DNA from: Acarospora socialis
Taxonomy: Eukaryota > Ascomycota > Lecanoromycetes > Acarosporales > Acarosporaceae
Assembly: GCA_025617375.2 (NCBI GenBank)
Contig: JAMYGW020000008.1
Coordinates: 1-64,000 of the forward strand
DNA length: 64,000 bases
Reading direction: 5' to 3'
Part shown: in pieces, positions 21,245 to 33,769 of the stretch
How the letters are laid out: the number at the start of each line of letters is the position of its first letter
How positions within the stretch are numbered: the first letter of the stretch is position 1
Position numbers and translations under genes: made by a program
Notes under the pieces: model-generated
What the model was told of the DNA's origin: nothing
Database searches by the model: none
The model's input: the letters and a program-made list of their open reading frames with translations, nothing else

Positions 21245-22566
21245 GCTTTGCTTCGCTCAGTTGTTCATGCGTGGGACGATCGATGCATTAATGACAGTCT
21301 GTAATAGTCGAAGGAAGAACTCTGCTCTGTCAGGTGTTTCGGAAGAGTAACGTTGAGCCAACCACATAAGAAGTTGAATACATGGTCAGCAACAGAGGCT
21401 TGCCCCTTCATAGCTGCAGGAACTCGTAACGAAAGGTGGCCTTTCCAACATCATTGCTACCTTATGTGTACTTTGCCTAGGGCTCGGACCCTTGCACTCT
21501 TTGGGAAGCAGGCCCGTCCTCTTGCAACAGGACGTCGAAACACCAAACATAGGGTTCCATAGCTCGCATACCGTCCCTACTGAGTAATTAGACATGCTCC
21601 AACATGCTCTTAATCAATTTGTTGCATGATTCTGTTGCAGTGATGTACAGAGAAGCAGGTAAGATAAACATATGAGGAATACGATGTAAGGTGTGAGGAT
21701 GATCTCAGATCAGGGTTCATTATTAAAGTTTGGGCTTGACAGCGGAAGCCATGGGAATGCTGAGAGGTGGATGGTGATTATTGCTTGCTTCGACGCCAGA
21801 CCACAGCAGGGTTTCGAACCAATACCATCCGTCTTCGAAGAACATCTATTGCGTGTTTTCCTTAGCGCTTTTCAACCTGTCCTGTCACCTTACTCTATGA
21901 GGTACGGCCTCGGCAACGGTTCGACCTCGATCAAAGAGAACTCCAGCTTCTTCCCTATGATGTAGTCAACGGTGCTATGACAGGACACTTTTTCCTGTAA
22001 ATCAACTGTGAAGACAGTGATGCCCTGCATAAGTGCGACGCATTCCATTCAGGCAACAAGGCCAAGAGCCTTGGCATGAACAGTGGGAGTCCAGACTTGA
22101 CTACTGACTCGACGTCCGTCAATTTCGATTTGGTTTGTGTTTTATTGTACCTTAAGCTACCTATAAACCATCGCGCTTGCATTGCAGGCCTTCTCAAGCG
22201 GTTGGGTTGAGCAGGATCAGTATCTCAGGGTTATCCACCTGAACTACTACCACAAACCCCACAATATTAGGGCTCATCTCTGGTATTGACGGGCCCTATG
22301 GATATCTGTTGTTGTCGTTGTCGAGCTTTTCTGCAAGTAGTAAGCATGGTATGGTCGTGTATATTTGAGACTTGAGTCTGTTATCAAGCTGGTGAGCGGG
22401 ATGTCTGCGGAGTAGAGAGTGTAGCAGTAGGCCCTGTTCCAACGTGGTTGTATATTGTCGTATGCACAAATAGTGTACAATGTTTCATGACGCGTGTATC
22501 GAACATTAAAACTACCTTTGTAGTAGAAAGCACACAGATTGGGCATACACTATGCCAAGGTAGTAC
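21245..22566. other. Intergenic, nothing recognised
   Basis: About 1.3 kb without a supportable gene. A GGTTCGAAACC stretch at about 21805-21820 looks like a tRNA B-box but has no tRNA fold around it. Several short frames occur on both strands. Confidence 0.5.
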
Positions 22567-24866
22567 TTATATGAAAGCCCCAGCACCACCCTCACCACGA
22601 CCTCCTGACATCCCCGCACCACCACCACCTCGGCCCTCCCAATCTTTGACGTTACTAGTATCTCGCTCGCTCTCGCTTCCATCGAACTCGTCCCTCCTAT
22701 TCCCTTTCGGCGCCGGCAAAACGGTCCTCAGCACAGGCGATGTATGGCTACTGTTATCTTCATACGCCCACCCCTCCCTCTCCTTCTCATCTTCCGACTC
22801 CTTCTCCTCCCGTATCGGTACCGCGGCGGCCGAAGCTCCTCTCGGTCTCGTTGTCCTGCCCTCGAGCTGCCAGTCGTCCTCGTCGGACGTATCGTCCCGC
22901 GTCGGTGACATGGCGCTCGAATCGCCCTTGACGAGACCGAGACGCTCCTCTTCCGTCGCGTTCTTGGTCTTCCCGAAGCCGGGGATGTTTTGATCCCGAC
23001 TGCTCTGGCGAGAACCGAGGCCGATTCGGGACGACGGTCGGAGCGTGTGGGCGCTGTCGAGAGAGTCGTCGTGCTTGTGCCGATGGAAGACGTTGTGGAA
23101 GGAGAATTGTCGTTTGGTCGTGTGTGCGGGCGGTTCGGGTGCAAGGCTTCCTCGTGATTTGGCACGTGCTTGCCCGACATCGTCGGCCCAGACGATTGGG
23201 TGGCCTTGCTGGCCTGGTGGTGCCCAGTGGCTGCTGTTGTGGCCGTCCAATCCAGGGCGTTGGAGACCTGGTGGGAGACCGTAGACGTGGGACATTTCCA
23301 TTGGCTCCTCTGTTGCAATTGCACCTGGTCCTTTGTACGACGTTTCTGCCAAGTCAGACGGGTGCAGGTTGTTATGGTAGTCGGAGCCAGCAGTTCCAGG
23401 CGGTTTTCGGTGAATGATGCTATGCGCCCGTCGTCGGAAACTGCCCAGGAAACTACCACCGTCATCGGTGCCATCACCCTGAGTAGACCTTCCGTCTTCC
23501 GGGTCCACGTCATCTGGGAAGTGAGTTAAACCTAGAGGTGGATGTACTGTCTTCCTTCGCTGTAGTCCACCTTGCGGCTCTCTGAACGTTGTTCTCCTTC
23601 GGCGCAATCCGTCCCACTCGACTTGCTCGTTCTCTCCGATGGGCTCCATTTGGTCCTTCAGCCGCTCTTCATGAATCCTCTTCACTTCCGCAGCCTCAAA
23701 CTTCTGCCGTGACTGCGATATCCTTCGTATGATGGCAGCCGTGCCACGAATCGCGTCCGCCTTGGGTTCAGATTCTGGCTGCTCTTGTTCCGCGACGGTT
23801 CGGACTTGATCGAGATCGCCGGTGAAAACAGCCGCGTCCGGGACATCTTTGGCGGATTTTGAAAGTTGGAGTAGAATAACACCAGCACAGATTTGCAGAA
23901 ACCCCATCACCACTGTCGCGATCGAGGTTGGTGTTCCTTTGAAGCCTCGAAACAGTATAGCAGACGTCACGATGGTTGAACTGGTGAAGTAGACATAGTA
24001 TGTAGGCGTGACCAAGGCGGCATTGAAGATGTTAAGAGCTTTCTGATAGGGACTTAGTCGCATCCATGCAAACAAACAGCTTGGGAACTTACGTTAAGAT
24101 AGATAATCTCCGTGACCAGAGTCGCAACCACGAAAACCAACAACACATAAAGGAACCACTGGTTGAACTGCGGAATCCCTCCAGCTTGTGCAACCACCGC
24201 GGCCCCGAGACCCTGAGTGGCGACCACACTCAAACCGCCGATAAGACTGCAAATGCTCAGGTAAACCATCATGCTCCTTTTCCCGTACCTGGGTCCTGCC
24301 CAAAGTGCAATGAATACACACGCGACAATCACAACTCCAGTATAACTCAGAAATCCAGGTGCGATCACGAAATGCTTCATCTCCTGTATCGTAGCCGCCG
24401 ATGATTGCTCGGGCGCGTTCATCACAATGACCACCGACCCTACAATACAGATGAAACATCCAGTCTTCCCGACAAAACTCAGCCGCTCCTTCAGAAAGAT
24501 GGCGGATAGGATGGTAGTGATGACGACGGACAACGCTCCCAACGGTGTAACCAGGATGGCATCGACGAAAGCGTAGGCGACGAAGTTGCAAACCTCCCCG
24601 ATGATCATCAGCGTCATGCCGGTCCACCAATACGCATTCTTGAGATAGCCATATCCCTCGCCCGCCTCTTCGTTGTACTTGACATTTGCTTTCAGCAGGC
24701 CCATCTTCTTCAGGACGAAGGAGACGCCAATGAAGACGCCGGAGGCGATTGCTAGTGATATCCCGACGGCCTTGTATGCTGGTGGGCGGGTAACCGTTGA
24801 TGGATTTGAGGCGGCTCTTGCGTAGACGAGGTGAGCGGTTGACAGGAACTCAGCGGTGGTATCCAT
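22567..24866 (-). CDS. NIPA-like magnesium transporter (DUF803 family) with long cytosolic tail
   Basis: Predicted 749 residues from exons 24866-24093 and 24042-22567 around a 50-bp intron (GTAAGT...TATCAG), which joins TEIIYLN to KALNIFNAALVTPTYYVYF. The first 330 or so residues hold about nine hydrophobic segments and NIPA hallmarks: GVSFVLKKMGL, YLKNAYWWTGM, VTPLGALSVVITTILSAIFL and the segment across the splice. Family members move Mg2+ (and related cations) across plasma or endosomal membranes. The tail (about residues 350-749) is polar, rich in Ser, Arg and Glu, likely disordered, and ends in a Gly-rich stretch. Such tails are common in fungal members and could be regulatory. The start is ATG 24866. 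Confidence 0.9.
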
Positions 24867-26133
24867 GGTGTGAGGTTTGACAGCGTCTTGACTGCAGTGG
24901 GTTAGGAAAGCGGTCGCCGCTTGGACGAAGCGAAGTGACGGCTATAACAGCCAATGTGGAGCTTGATAGCAGGATTGGACGGCGAAATAAATATACCAAA
25001 GCCTTGTTGGGAGGTCATGGACGTTATCGTTGAGGGACCATTAGGTGCTGTAGCATTGATACTTCGTCACGGAGGTCGTATATCAGGTGAAAATGCGACT
25101 GGCAATGCTTAAGGCTCTAAGGAGTCGGCGACGAGACGGTTGTTAGAGTCAAGTTGATGTCATGTTTTGCAAAGTTGTCGTAACAATCCCCGAAGGTTGG
25201 TAAGGTAGAGATGCAAGTAAGCGTATAATTAGCGCCTCCGACGCGGCTTCTCGATCTTCCACTCGCTTGCGCAACGCAACTCTCTGAGGCGCAGCGTAAC
25301 CCGGAACAAGATAGACGAGCTCAAGGCAGGTATGGTGATCAGTCTGCGAAGAAATTCGGAGTTGAAGAAATCCGAGATAGCTGAATGGCAAATTGTCAAG
25401 TCCAGGAGGCGTTTCAAGTGTTGACACACATCAAGACACTGGTGCGTTATGCTTGTTGAGGATTGGCGAGCAAGGAACAATCGCCTACGCCAGTGTAACG
25501 ACATTTATCGACGAGGTACCCTATCAAGACCCTGCACTTTTCATAATCTGCCAAGGCTCAAACATGCAAGCCACAGATGCCCCATGTGGCGAGCTAAGTG
25601 ATCATCAATAATCACACAAATATAGCATACAACCTTGAAGTTTCCCCAAGAGCAGAATTCTCCTCTTGTTAGGAGCCCTAGCCATTACAGCAGCTCTATT
25701 GACTACCTACCTACCTGTACATAGTACAACATGTTGTAACTGCGGTGATATCGCTGCCCCGCTTCAAAATGTTGGAGGTGAGAAAACTGGAGTGTCTACG
25801 AAGCACTAGCAAAGCTCGTGTACAACAAATCGCCCAGGAACAAATAGATGGCTGCCGTATCTAGATGGAAAGCCGACACCCTTCCCACGTCGAACATAGC
25901 ATAGAAGCTGGAGCCAGCCACTTCTGCGCTCGGCTATCATATCGAGGTTGAGACGAGCAGGACAAAACCCCGAAGATCATCACTCATTAGAACGCCCAGA
26001 TGACCTGAAAGCCGTGTGAATATACATCCGCCGATGAAGATGGTATCACGAACCGAGAATCGTTAATTCATTAAAATATCAAAACAGCTGATCCGAACCC
26101 GAGCACTGATGAACACGTTGGATAATGATTGGC
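24867..26133. other. Intergenic, nothing recognised
   Basis: About 1.27 kb upstream of the NIPA-like gene and downstream of the patatin-like gene. A (CTAC)n-like run lies at about 25698-25714. Open frames at 25149-25611 overlap one another on both strands and look random. Confidence 0.5.
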
Positions 26134-28109
26134 CTATCTGCCGCTGACTTCGGGCTTCCTCGCCATATTGACCATGGGCGGTGGACCGTCTGTGTCCGGA
26201 TACGGGAGCTTGACGTTGCTGACGTTGAGGTTGCTTCGTGGTGAGGAACTCGGTCGGCGTTGGTCTCGGGCATCTAGATATGGCAATGGCGTCTTTGGAG
26301 GAAGAGGCGGCGGAGTTCGCCTTACCTGATCCTCATGACTTCTTCTCGGTGATGACGAGAAAGAGTGTTGCGATCTCTGGTCGTCTTCGCTCCGATATTG
26401 CTCACCGCTGCGCCGGTAAGGAGGTGACTCGCCTGAGCGTCGTGGTCGTGGGACTGTGTCTGCCGGTTGTGGGAATTCATCGGAGGAGATGACAGTGAAC
26501 TTGTCTTGTGAGGTAGAATACTGCAGATAGGGATGTATTGGGTTGGGGGGGTTTTGTGGACCGGGCCGCTGTGAAGGCAATGCGCTTGGCAGATCTTCTC
26601 CGGGTAGCTCCACAGCCAGTGGATTTGATGGCAAGGTCACATCGGGTAGTGGTCGCTCATACCCGTCGTAATCTTCTGTAGGATTGTATGGCATGTGCCG
26701 TCTTCGTGCCCTTTCGATCCTGGCCATCTTCGCTGCGGCTTCCATATTGATCCGTTGCACCTCGCTCCTGGCCAGATACTTTCTAGTGTTGGTGCTTATA
26801 TCTGCCAATCGACTCCATTCGTTCATACCGAAATCCCCGACTCCAACTTCGACATTCAGTCGGTAGTAGTTGTCTGGATTCACACCTCTCTTTGCGAGGT
26901 ACTCATTCAGCATGTACTGATGGGTATCCTCACACCCTTCGATCTTCGAGATCAGTCTTCGCCTCGCTTCTGCAAAGTCCCCCATTCCGCCCCCTACAAA
27001 TCCTTCCCACCATTCATGTTGTCTGTTGTTCGTCCCACCAGGCCGCTTCCCTGTTCCGATGCTTAAGAAAACTCCGACGTCCCTGCCCGGCCACTCATTA
27101 ACGGCGGCTTCGTCGAGGATCTGCGGCGCAGGGTTGTACTTCCCAGCCCCTTCGTCGATGAAGATTGATTGCCCAATCTTGATGGGCTTGAACGCAAGTC
27201 CAGTCGCACATGTCGCCCGGCCTGCTTGCCATATCGTGCAGTTGAACTCGGGCGGAGGCTCTTTCCTGGAATCATACGAGCGTAGTAGGGCCGAGGAACC
27301 ATTCATGGGCGTTCCTTTATACACCGCCGTAACAGCACTATAACAGTCAGTATGACGCCAACTCCAAATTGCGGTCAGCAAACGCTTACGTCTTTGTCCG
27401 GTTTTCTCTTATGTCGTATAGATACGCGTCCGGATTACCCCATCTGTTCGCGGCTATAGGTCCTCGTGCAGAGACTGGGGTGTAGCCACCAGCTGTACTG
27501 GTACTTGCCCGGCTCGCACTTCTTTGGGGCCCAAAGCCCGACCCACTAACAGCACTTACCGGCGACAACGGACTCATAAATGAACTATTGCCCCCATTTA
27601 CCACGCCGTCGTTGCCCTCATCCTCGAAGATGGTGTGTTCCTTCACGCAGTCTTTGATCGCATCCTCCAACTTGGACGCCTTGAAGAGGGTAGAGCGATA
27701 CGGTATGCCAGCGATCGTTTTGTCAGTCTCAAACACCCTTCTCGTCATCCGGACATAGACGTCCTTGCAGGTTTCAATGTCCAGTCGCAACCGACCCAGC
27801 ATGATCGCGATAAGTCCACCGGTTCCCGTGCCTGCGATGAGATCGAAGTGATCGCATGGTTTAGGTATCTGATCTCTTCGTGGCGCCTTTCCCTCGCACT
27901 CAACATATGTTCTGTACATGAGCTCCTGAAGTAAGATGAGCATGGAGTAGCCTCTGACGCCTCCACCATCTAGGCACTAAATATCAGTACACAGCCAGCC
28001 ATACTTCTATCAACGGCGCAAGGAGCCCTGAAAGTGCCTTACCAAGAGAAAGTATCCGTAACGGTGGTCCTTTGGTGGTGTCCTTCCGACGTAGGAACTT
28101 GGTCTCCAT
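26134..28109 (-). CDS. Patatin-like protein without the serine nucleophile
   Basis: Predicted 616 residues from exons 28109-28043, 27969-27390 and 27337-26134, with introns of 73 and 52 bp. The first splice creates PLRILSLDGGGVRGYSM, the patatin oxyanion-hole glycine loop. The nucleophile elbow, normally G-x-S-x-G, reads AGTGTGG, with Gly (codon GGA) at about residue 71. A D-E-G-A-G motif follows at the usual place of the D-G-G/A dyad Asp. The C-terminal 220 or so residues are Pro/Ser/Arg-rich and probably disordered. As the dyad Ser is missing, classical phospholipase A activity is unlikely. I recall GTGTGG in other fungal members, so this may be a conserved pseudoenzyme branch, not damage. 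ATG 28109 gives a compact METKFLRRKD start. Confidence 0.85.
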
Positions 28110-29146
28110 CTTTGGCGGTTCGCGCCCGCAGCGGTGATTCTCTGGGGGGGCGGGGTTATTCGAATGTGGCAGCAAACTTGCGACAGAGGATGGCAAGCGC
28201 TCAAGGACGTTTCGGGAGTTCTTGTCTCTACAAAGATAGAAGCGCTGCAGTATGAGATGAAGTTTGCTAATAAGCACCGGGTTACACGCAATGTTGCTTC
28301 ACTGAGTGGGCTATCGAGCTGTATGAGTGACCAACGTCAGCCTCGAGTTAGTACACAATCAGGCTACGTTGTATAAGGTAAGGTGAGAGTACCCAAGTAC
28401 CTAGTAAGGTTAGGTGCCCTGCAACACTCTACGCTAGCACTACCTTAAGTCCCTACCTAGGTATTGTCCAAACGCGAGAGGCGATTGTGATGTGCAGCGG
28501 CTAAAAATAACTCAAGTTGATCTGGAACACGGTATGTGAAACTCCGCCCATGAAGCCCACGAATGCCTCCACAAAACAGATGATTTCCAGCAGCTAGTAG
28601 ACTACGAGCACGGAAGCACTGTAGCCTGTCGATCTGTCGGAAAACAACAGGTCCGGCAAGTAGCTGCTTGGTGGTTCGTTTAAGCGTTACTGTGGCTGTG
28701 CATATTCCCACGTTTTGGTCAAGGTTGAAACAGTTCCGCGTCCATCCTCGCCTCCATTCATATGCTCAGCGATTGCCTCTGCTGCTCAACGCTCGCATGT
28801 GAAGCCTTGCCTACTCTAAATCCGAGATGTACACTGTCGAGAACTCATGTGCCAAGCGGTGGCGTTCTACTGAGCCGAAGACTAAGGCCAAAACGGGGCT
28901 TCAACCCCGCATTCACCCTAATCTTATCGATAGCGATTGAAGATACCGGGGTGAGGGGCGACGTGAAAATGAAGACAGACTATCAGGAACGGACTCCTAA
29001 GCAGAGCGAAGCAAAGACGCTCACGCCCCTCTAATGAATTCACCCTCTCCGCTCCAATTTACATCCTACCGTACCGATTTAAAACAACGTCTGAATACAT
29101 TGCAGCCTAAGCAGAGCGCGAAGGAGAGTTACAAGCAACCGAGGAC
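28110..29146. other. Divergent intergenic region
   Basis: Upstream of both the patatin-like (minus) and MOSC (plus) genes. Contains TACCTAGGTA at 28454-28463 within a stretch rich in AAGGTA/TACCTT words (28376-28465). No coding frame is supported. Confidence 0.5.
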
Positions 29147-30302
29147 ATGAAAATCACTCAGGTAACATCCAGCAGCCCTGTTTTGAAAAGCGTCCCCTCG
29201 TTGACATGAATGATCTGAACAGTTATACACATATCCAATCAAGTCCCTCCGGGGAACGCCCCAAACCAGGGCCGACCTCACCCGACACGGTTTCCGGCAT
29301 GATCGGACATTCATGATTCTGAAGGTGCACCGTGACGATGCCGCTTCCCCGAACGCGAGGCGCCTGGAGAATATGCACGTTGCCTTCTTCCCGGAAATGG
29401 GCCTCTTCACCACCGGAATGCGGAGTGATGACCGAGATGCAAGATCGGGGAAAGTTGTTGTGACTTACCATTACCCTGGTACAAGTCAGACCGGGAATAT
29501 CGAGATACCCCTGCAGCCAGAAACATCGGACTTGAGGATTGTCGATGTTGTTATGCACAGCAGCCCAACGAAGGCTTTCGATATGGGACCGCAGTACAAC
29601 CGGTGGTTTTCGGAGTGTTTCGGCTACGAAGTGATGCTGGTATATCTGGGCGAGAACCTTAGGCCTGTGTTGGGCAACCTATCGCCAAATGCTGCCAATG
29701 GGCAGTCCGCTAACAGCAATTCCTGGTTCTCCGGCATCATGAATAATATACCGCTGTTGGGTACGTCCACAAAGGAGGAGGAGGGTATCACATTTGCGGA
29801 CTGTGCACCCTTCTTAGTGGTCACTGAAGAGTCACTTGCCGATGTCTCGAGACGCCTGCCGGACGGTGAAGAGATGGACATGACCAAGTTTCGCCCCAAT
29901 ATTGTTCTCTCGGGCGCTTCGAACGCGTGGGACGAGGATTTCTGGGGAGGAATCAGAATTCGGGGAGACCTAGACATCATACTGACGCAAAATTGTGTAC
30001 GGTGTGTAAGCCTCAATGTCGACTACGCAACTGGGAAGCCGGGTACAGGTGAAGCGGGTTCGATTCTGAAAAAGTTGATGAAAGATCGACGGGTCGATCC
30101 AGGCACGAGATACAGTCCTGTGTTCGGGCGGTATGGCTTTCTTGCCAAAGAGGTGGAGGAGATGACGATAGCCATCGGTGACGAAGTTATGGTCACGAAG
30201 AAGAACGCAGAAAGGACGCGATTCGGTAGGTAACCAGACGATTTCTAACTGTTCAGATACTGATACTTAAACTGGGTAGACTGGCCCGGCTTGACAAATT
30301 GA
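29147..30302 (+). CDS. MOSC domain protein (mARC-like molybdenum-cofactor protein)
   Basis: Predicted 346 residues from three exons: a 15-nt first exon (29147-29161, MKITQ), 29223-30225, and 30280-30302. Introns are 61 and 54 bp. The splices give MKITQLYTYPIKSLRGTP and a C-terminal RFDWPGLTN, both as expected for MOSC proteins with an N-terminal beta-barrel. The segment NCVRCVSLNVDY (about residue 260) contains the RC-x-S/T motif where MOSC proteins hold the molybdenum-cofactor sulfur via Cys. Relatives include the mitochondrial amidoxime-reducing component and plant/fungal Moco-sulfurase C-terminal domains. A 70-residue insertion rich in Asn and Ser (about residues 155-190) is typical of fungal forms. 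The exact substrate is unknown. Confidence 0.9.
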
Positions 30303-30409
30303 CCGCTCCATAGTCGGATCGAGAGGCGATGCGCATATTCCAACCACCTTGGTAATCACAGTGTCTCTAGTCATCATTTCATGCTGGAAAGGTTAGCATT
30401 TAGATTCAA

Positions 30410-31240
30410 GATATAAAACGCTACTGACCTTGCTCGGTATCATGAGGCTTCCGTGCTGGGCTGTGCTCACACTCCTCCCAAGAACCATGAGGGGCCTCAG
30501 TCGCATGACACTCCCACAGACTTCTAACCTTATCGAGATATAGCAGTACCAGCTCGATCTCCGTGACGAGCTCTGTGAGATATGTTTGGCGCTTATGGGC
30601 CGTTCTTATCAACATGCCTCAGGCCCCGATAAGCGGTATTGATCTTTTTCACCTTGCGGGATGAACTTTCAACGTCGGTTGTAGAGCTCTTAGGGACCGA
30701 CGAACGCTTGAATGGGAATTCTGCATCTATCACCGTTCCGAAGGCGGTGTGAACGTTCTCAGCACAGTCCCGTAAAGTCATCTCAGGGTTGGTGGCATTG
30801 TCACGATGTCGTGCATGACTTCCATCCTCCTCCAGTGCATGGTGTAGACCCTGGCTCATGCTCCTGTCTGCCATCTTCGCCTGATGGTCCACAATCGCTC
30901 CAGTATGTTGGGCCCTGCATAAGGTTTGATTAATTCCACATACTTCTTCATCATATCCACGGCCAAAGCCCTCATAAAACGCACGAGCATGGCTCAGGGC
31001 CTCGTAGAGGTAGCCCAAAGCAGGTTGGAGGAGCATCTTTTGCGGTCGGTGATGCAGTCGAATCTCACCGCTGCGTGCAACACAAAGGTTATCGCCTTCG
31101 TCCCCATTAGGAAAATGACCCTCTAGGGAGAGTCTCAGACCATATCTGGCTTTGTAGGCTCTGCCCTGACCGCGATCTCGGTCGTACCGTGCAACAGGCT
31201 GTGTTGATTCCCTACTACGGAAGTACTCTTCGTTCTCCAT
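30410..31240 (-). pseudogene. Possible degenerate gene, unrecognised
   Basis: A 215-codon frame (31240-30593) is followed, in another frame, by a natural-looking helical segment LTELVTEIELVLLYLDKVRS (about 30580-30520). A second frame in the same strand (about 31000-30870) also reads like protein (KKYVELIKPYAGP, ERLWTIRRRWQTG). The mixing of plausible frames suggests a gene with indels, but no domain is recognised. Both real-gene and chance readings remain open. Confidence 0.25.
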
Positions 31241-31935
31241 CTGGCATATGGGTGTCCCGTGAGGCGAGCTAGGATCGTACTGTAACCATCAAATTTGGAT
31301 ATGATAAATGGAGACCTTGTGATTGATTCAACCACCGCTTGATAGGCCCAGAACCATAGAAGTCCTCCAGCAAAAATGGTGTTTGATGGTACTTATTCCC
31401 AGCCGTAGCGTGACAATGACATTGTTTGCTAGTTTCTAGCACCAGCATGACCAAGAGGGTACCCGACACGTGGAGCAATGCAAACATCCGTACTGGGGAG
31501 GCAATACGGAAAGATCATAATAGGAATTTGAAAAGCTGATATCAAAGATACCCTGATATAGCGTTTACACAGAAGATAAGCGCAAACATGCAAGAACTCA
31601 TGTCGTTGGAGTAGCACGAGGCTTTGAGTCCAGCAAAAGCCTCGGGCAAGCTGGGTCAACGCAGCTAGCCGTTGATAACTCGCAGGGAGAGTCGCCGTTC
31701 ATGAAACCAGGGTGCAGTGGGAAAATTTGCCCCGATTCTGCTACAACGTTGAGTTGCAAAAAGCGAAGAGCCGGCAATTAATATGCAGAATACAAACCCC
31801 CGGGAATTGCCGCCAGACAAAGACGTCACTGACATGCGGGCACGTACCCTCCTCTCAAGCTGGGCTAGGGTCTCAGGGTCCATACTCGTACGACGAACAA
31901 TCACATTTAAATCACCAACCAAATTGCTCACAACC
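31241..31935. other. Intergenic upstream of the CinA-like gene
   Basis: No supportable gene. Short open frames on the minus strand (31269-31659) have no family resemblance. Confidence 0.45.
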
Positions 31936-32598
31936 ATGACGTCCGAATTTCCCCCGGCATCAATCAAACCGCTTTCCGAAGAGATCGCCGCTCTTCTCAA
32001 GGAAAGGAAGTCGACGGTCTCAGTCGCAGAAACAGTTCGGCCACCTACCCTTTCACGCCATGTCTTGAACACTATCGTTCCTTTCTCGCTGATGCACCCG
32101 TGTGTGTCATGTAACAGGCAGCCGGCGGCATCATCTCCGCGTCCCTCTTAGCCACGCCGGGCGCAAGCGCTTTCTACAAAGGCGGCCTGACGCTGTACAC
32201 GCTGGAGTCGAGGATCGCGTTTGCGGGATGGACGCAAGAGTCCATTGCGAGTTACAAGGGCCCGACGCCGGAGGTGGTGAAGGGTTTAGCGGAGAATGTG
32301 AGGGAGAAGTTGGGGTCAACTCTTACGGCTTGCGAGAGTGGGACGGCGGGCCCAACAGGGGGGAGCACGAGGAATCGGACGCCGTAAGTCGGATTCGACG
32401 TTGGTGGAGTGGTTGAGTGAGTGGGTATTGATGTGTGGTAGGGGTTATGTGGCGCTGGCGGTAGCGACGGAGCAAGGGACATATACGCGGGAGGTGGAGA
32501 CGGGCTTAGGGCCGGAGCGGGAGAAGAATATGGTGGCTTTCGCAGCGGAGGCGCTGATGCTGCTGCGGGATGTCTTGAGAGGAGATGCTAAGCTGTAG
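31936..32598 (+). CDS. CinA C-terminal domain protein (PncC-like amidohydrolase)
   Basis: Predicted 173 residues from exons 31936-32034, 32118-32383 and 32442-32598, with introns of 83 and 58 bp. The splices yield VSVAETAAGGIISASLLATP and NRTPGYVALAVATEQ, both characteristic of the CinA C-terminal domain. In bacteria this domain (PncC) deamidates nicotinamide mononucleotide, recycling NMN to NaMN. The KGGLTLYTLESRIAFAGW and CESGTAGPTGGST segments are also typical. The protein is essentially the domain alone, at its usual size of about 160 residues. Fungal copies are known as stand-alone genes. Their in vivo role, in pyridine-nucleotide repair or otherwise, is not settled as far as I know. Confidence 0.88.
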
Positions 32599-33769
32599 CT
32601 TGTGTTCCGATGATGGTAAGTTTGTGAGGACTCCATTATAGATATGGGATGGCTACGCCGATATTACGGTCTACAAAGATGCTGCTTCACCAATAAGCTC
32701 ATCCATTCTCCAGCAAATTCTGATGTGTAGCTCTTCCTCTTCATCCTTACATCTGCTATGGCTGTTTGGTACTTGAACCTTGTATGTTGATCTCAACAAG
32801 AATCAATTGGTCGAATCTCGGTGTATAGGGCTGCGCAAACAGAAAAGCAGCAGTTGATGTGGGTGACGCGATTGCTCTAGAGAGATGAGTCAAAAGTTAC
32901 AGTGCCATTGCAACAAAAGACCATTCTCCTGACATGCAGCTTAACGGTGTAGAATGTCGGTCCTAATAGGGTCCACGACCCTATTCACTCCACCTATCTT
33001 GAACCCCTTCGTCTATATGGCACTGTCCAGACTCTGCTCTTGGCGGTAATAACCTGGCTCTTCTGCTCTCTGGCCGACCATCCATCCACGCAGCCCTGTT
33101 TGGCGGGAATCTTCGAGATAGTCAAGACTGAGACCACCAGCGAAGGCAGTCGAGGCAGAGTATATCCCATGAGGGATGAGATAAAGGCGTGATACGTCAT
33201 GTGTATGAGGGCTTAGAAGGAAGTGGGACACACAGATCGAGGATTGTCTCGGCTGCTCAATGATGGAACAAGATTGGGGAATACTCTTAACTCGTGCGTC
33301 AATTAGAAAGAGTACAAACAAAAGTTGGTGTGCATGATGTTGTAACTTTTGATAACCAGTGAGCACAAGAAGTAAACGGTGTTCGAATAGACATAAGGAT
33401 GAAAGGTTAAGGTAATAGTGTGGGGACATTGTCATATCTTGGTTTCAGCGACTCTATTGAGCCAATATCTTGGACCAAGCGGAATAGCTCCAATTGATCA
33501 TTTGCCCCTTTCTACTATTCTCTCAGTCTCCACATGAATGACATGATGGAGATGTGCGCAAGACTGCTTGACATCACGGAGCGGTTCCGTTAAGTAGCCA
33601 GTTTGACCTTTGCAACTCAGAGACTGGCTATCAACCCTAGAAAGGCAAGCACGGTGTAGAAAAATCCACATATCGTTGAAGGCGGCCACCAAAGCCTCAT
33701 ACACTACCGTTGTTACGGTCCTATCAGGGCTTGAATAACAGTTGTCGCAGAAATTGCATTGCCTGTGGT
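32599..33769. other. Intergenic, nothing recognised
   Basis: About 1.2 kb with short frames on both strands and no domain evidence. It separates the CinA-like gene from the MFS relic. Confidence 0.5.

Noticed and set aside
21800-21825. GGTTCGAAACC, possible tRNA T-arm
   Set aside because: The flanks cannot form the T-stem and no anticodon arm is visible.
22448-22993. 181-codon plus-strand frame
   Set aside because: Antisense to the low-complexity tail of the NIPA-like gene; its Pro/Ser-rich content mirrors that tail.
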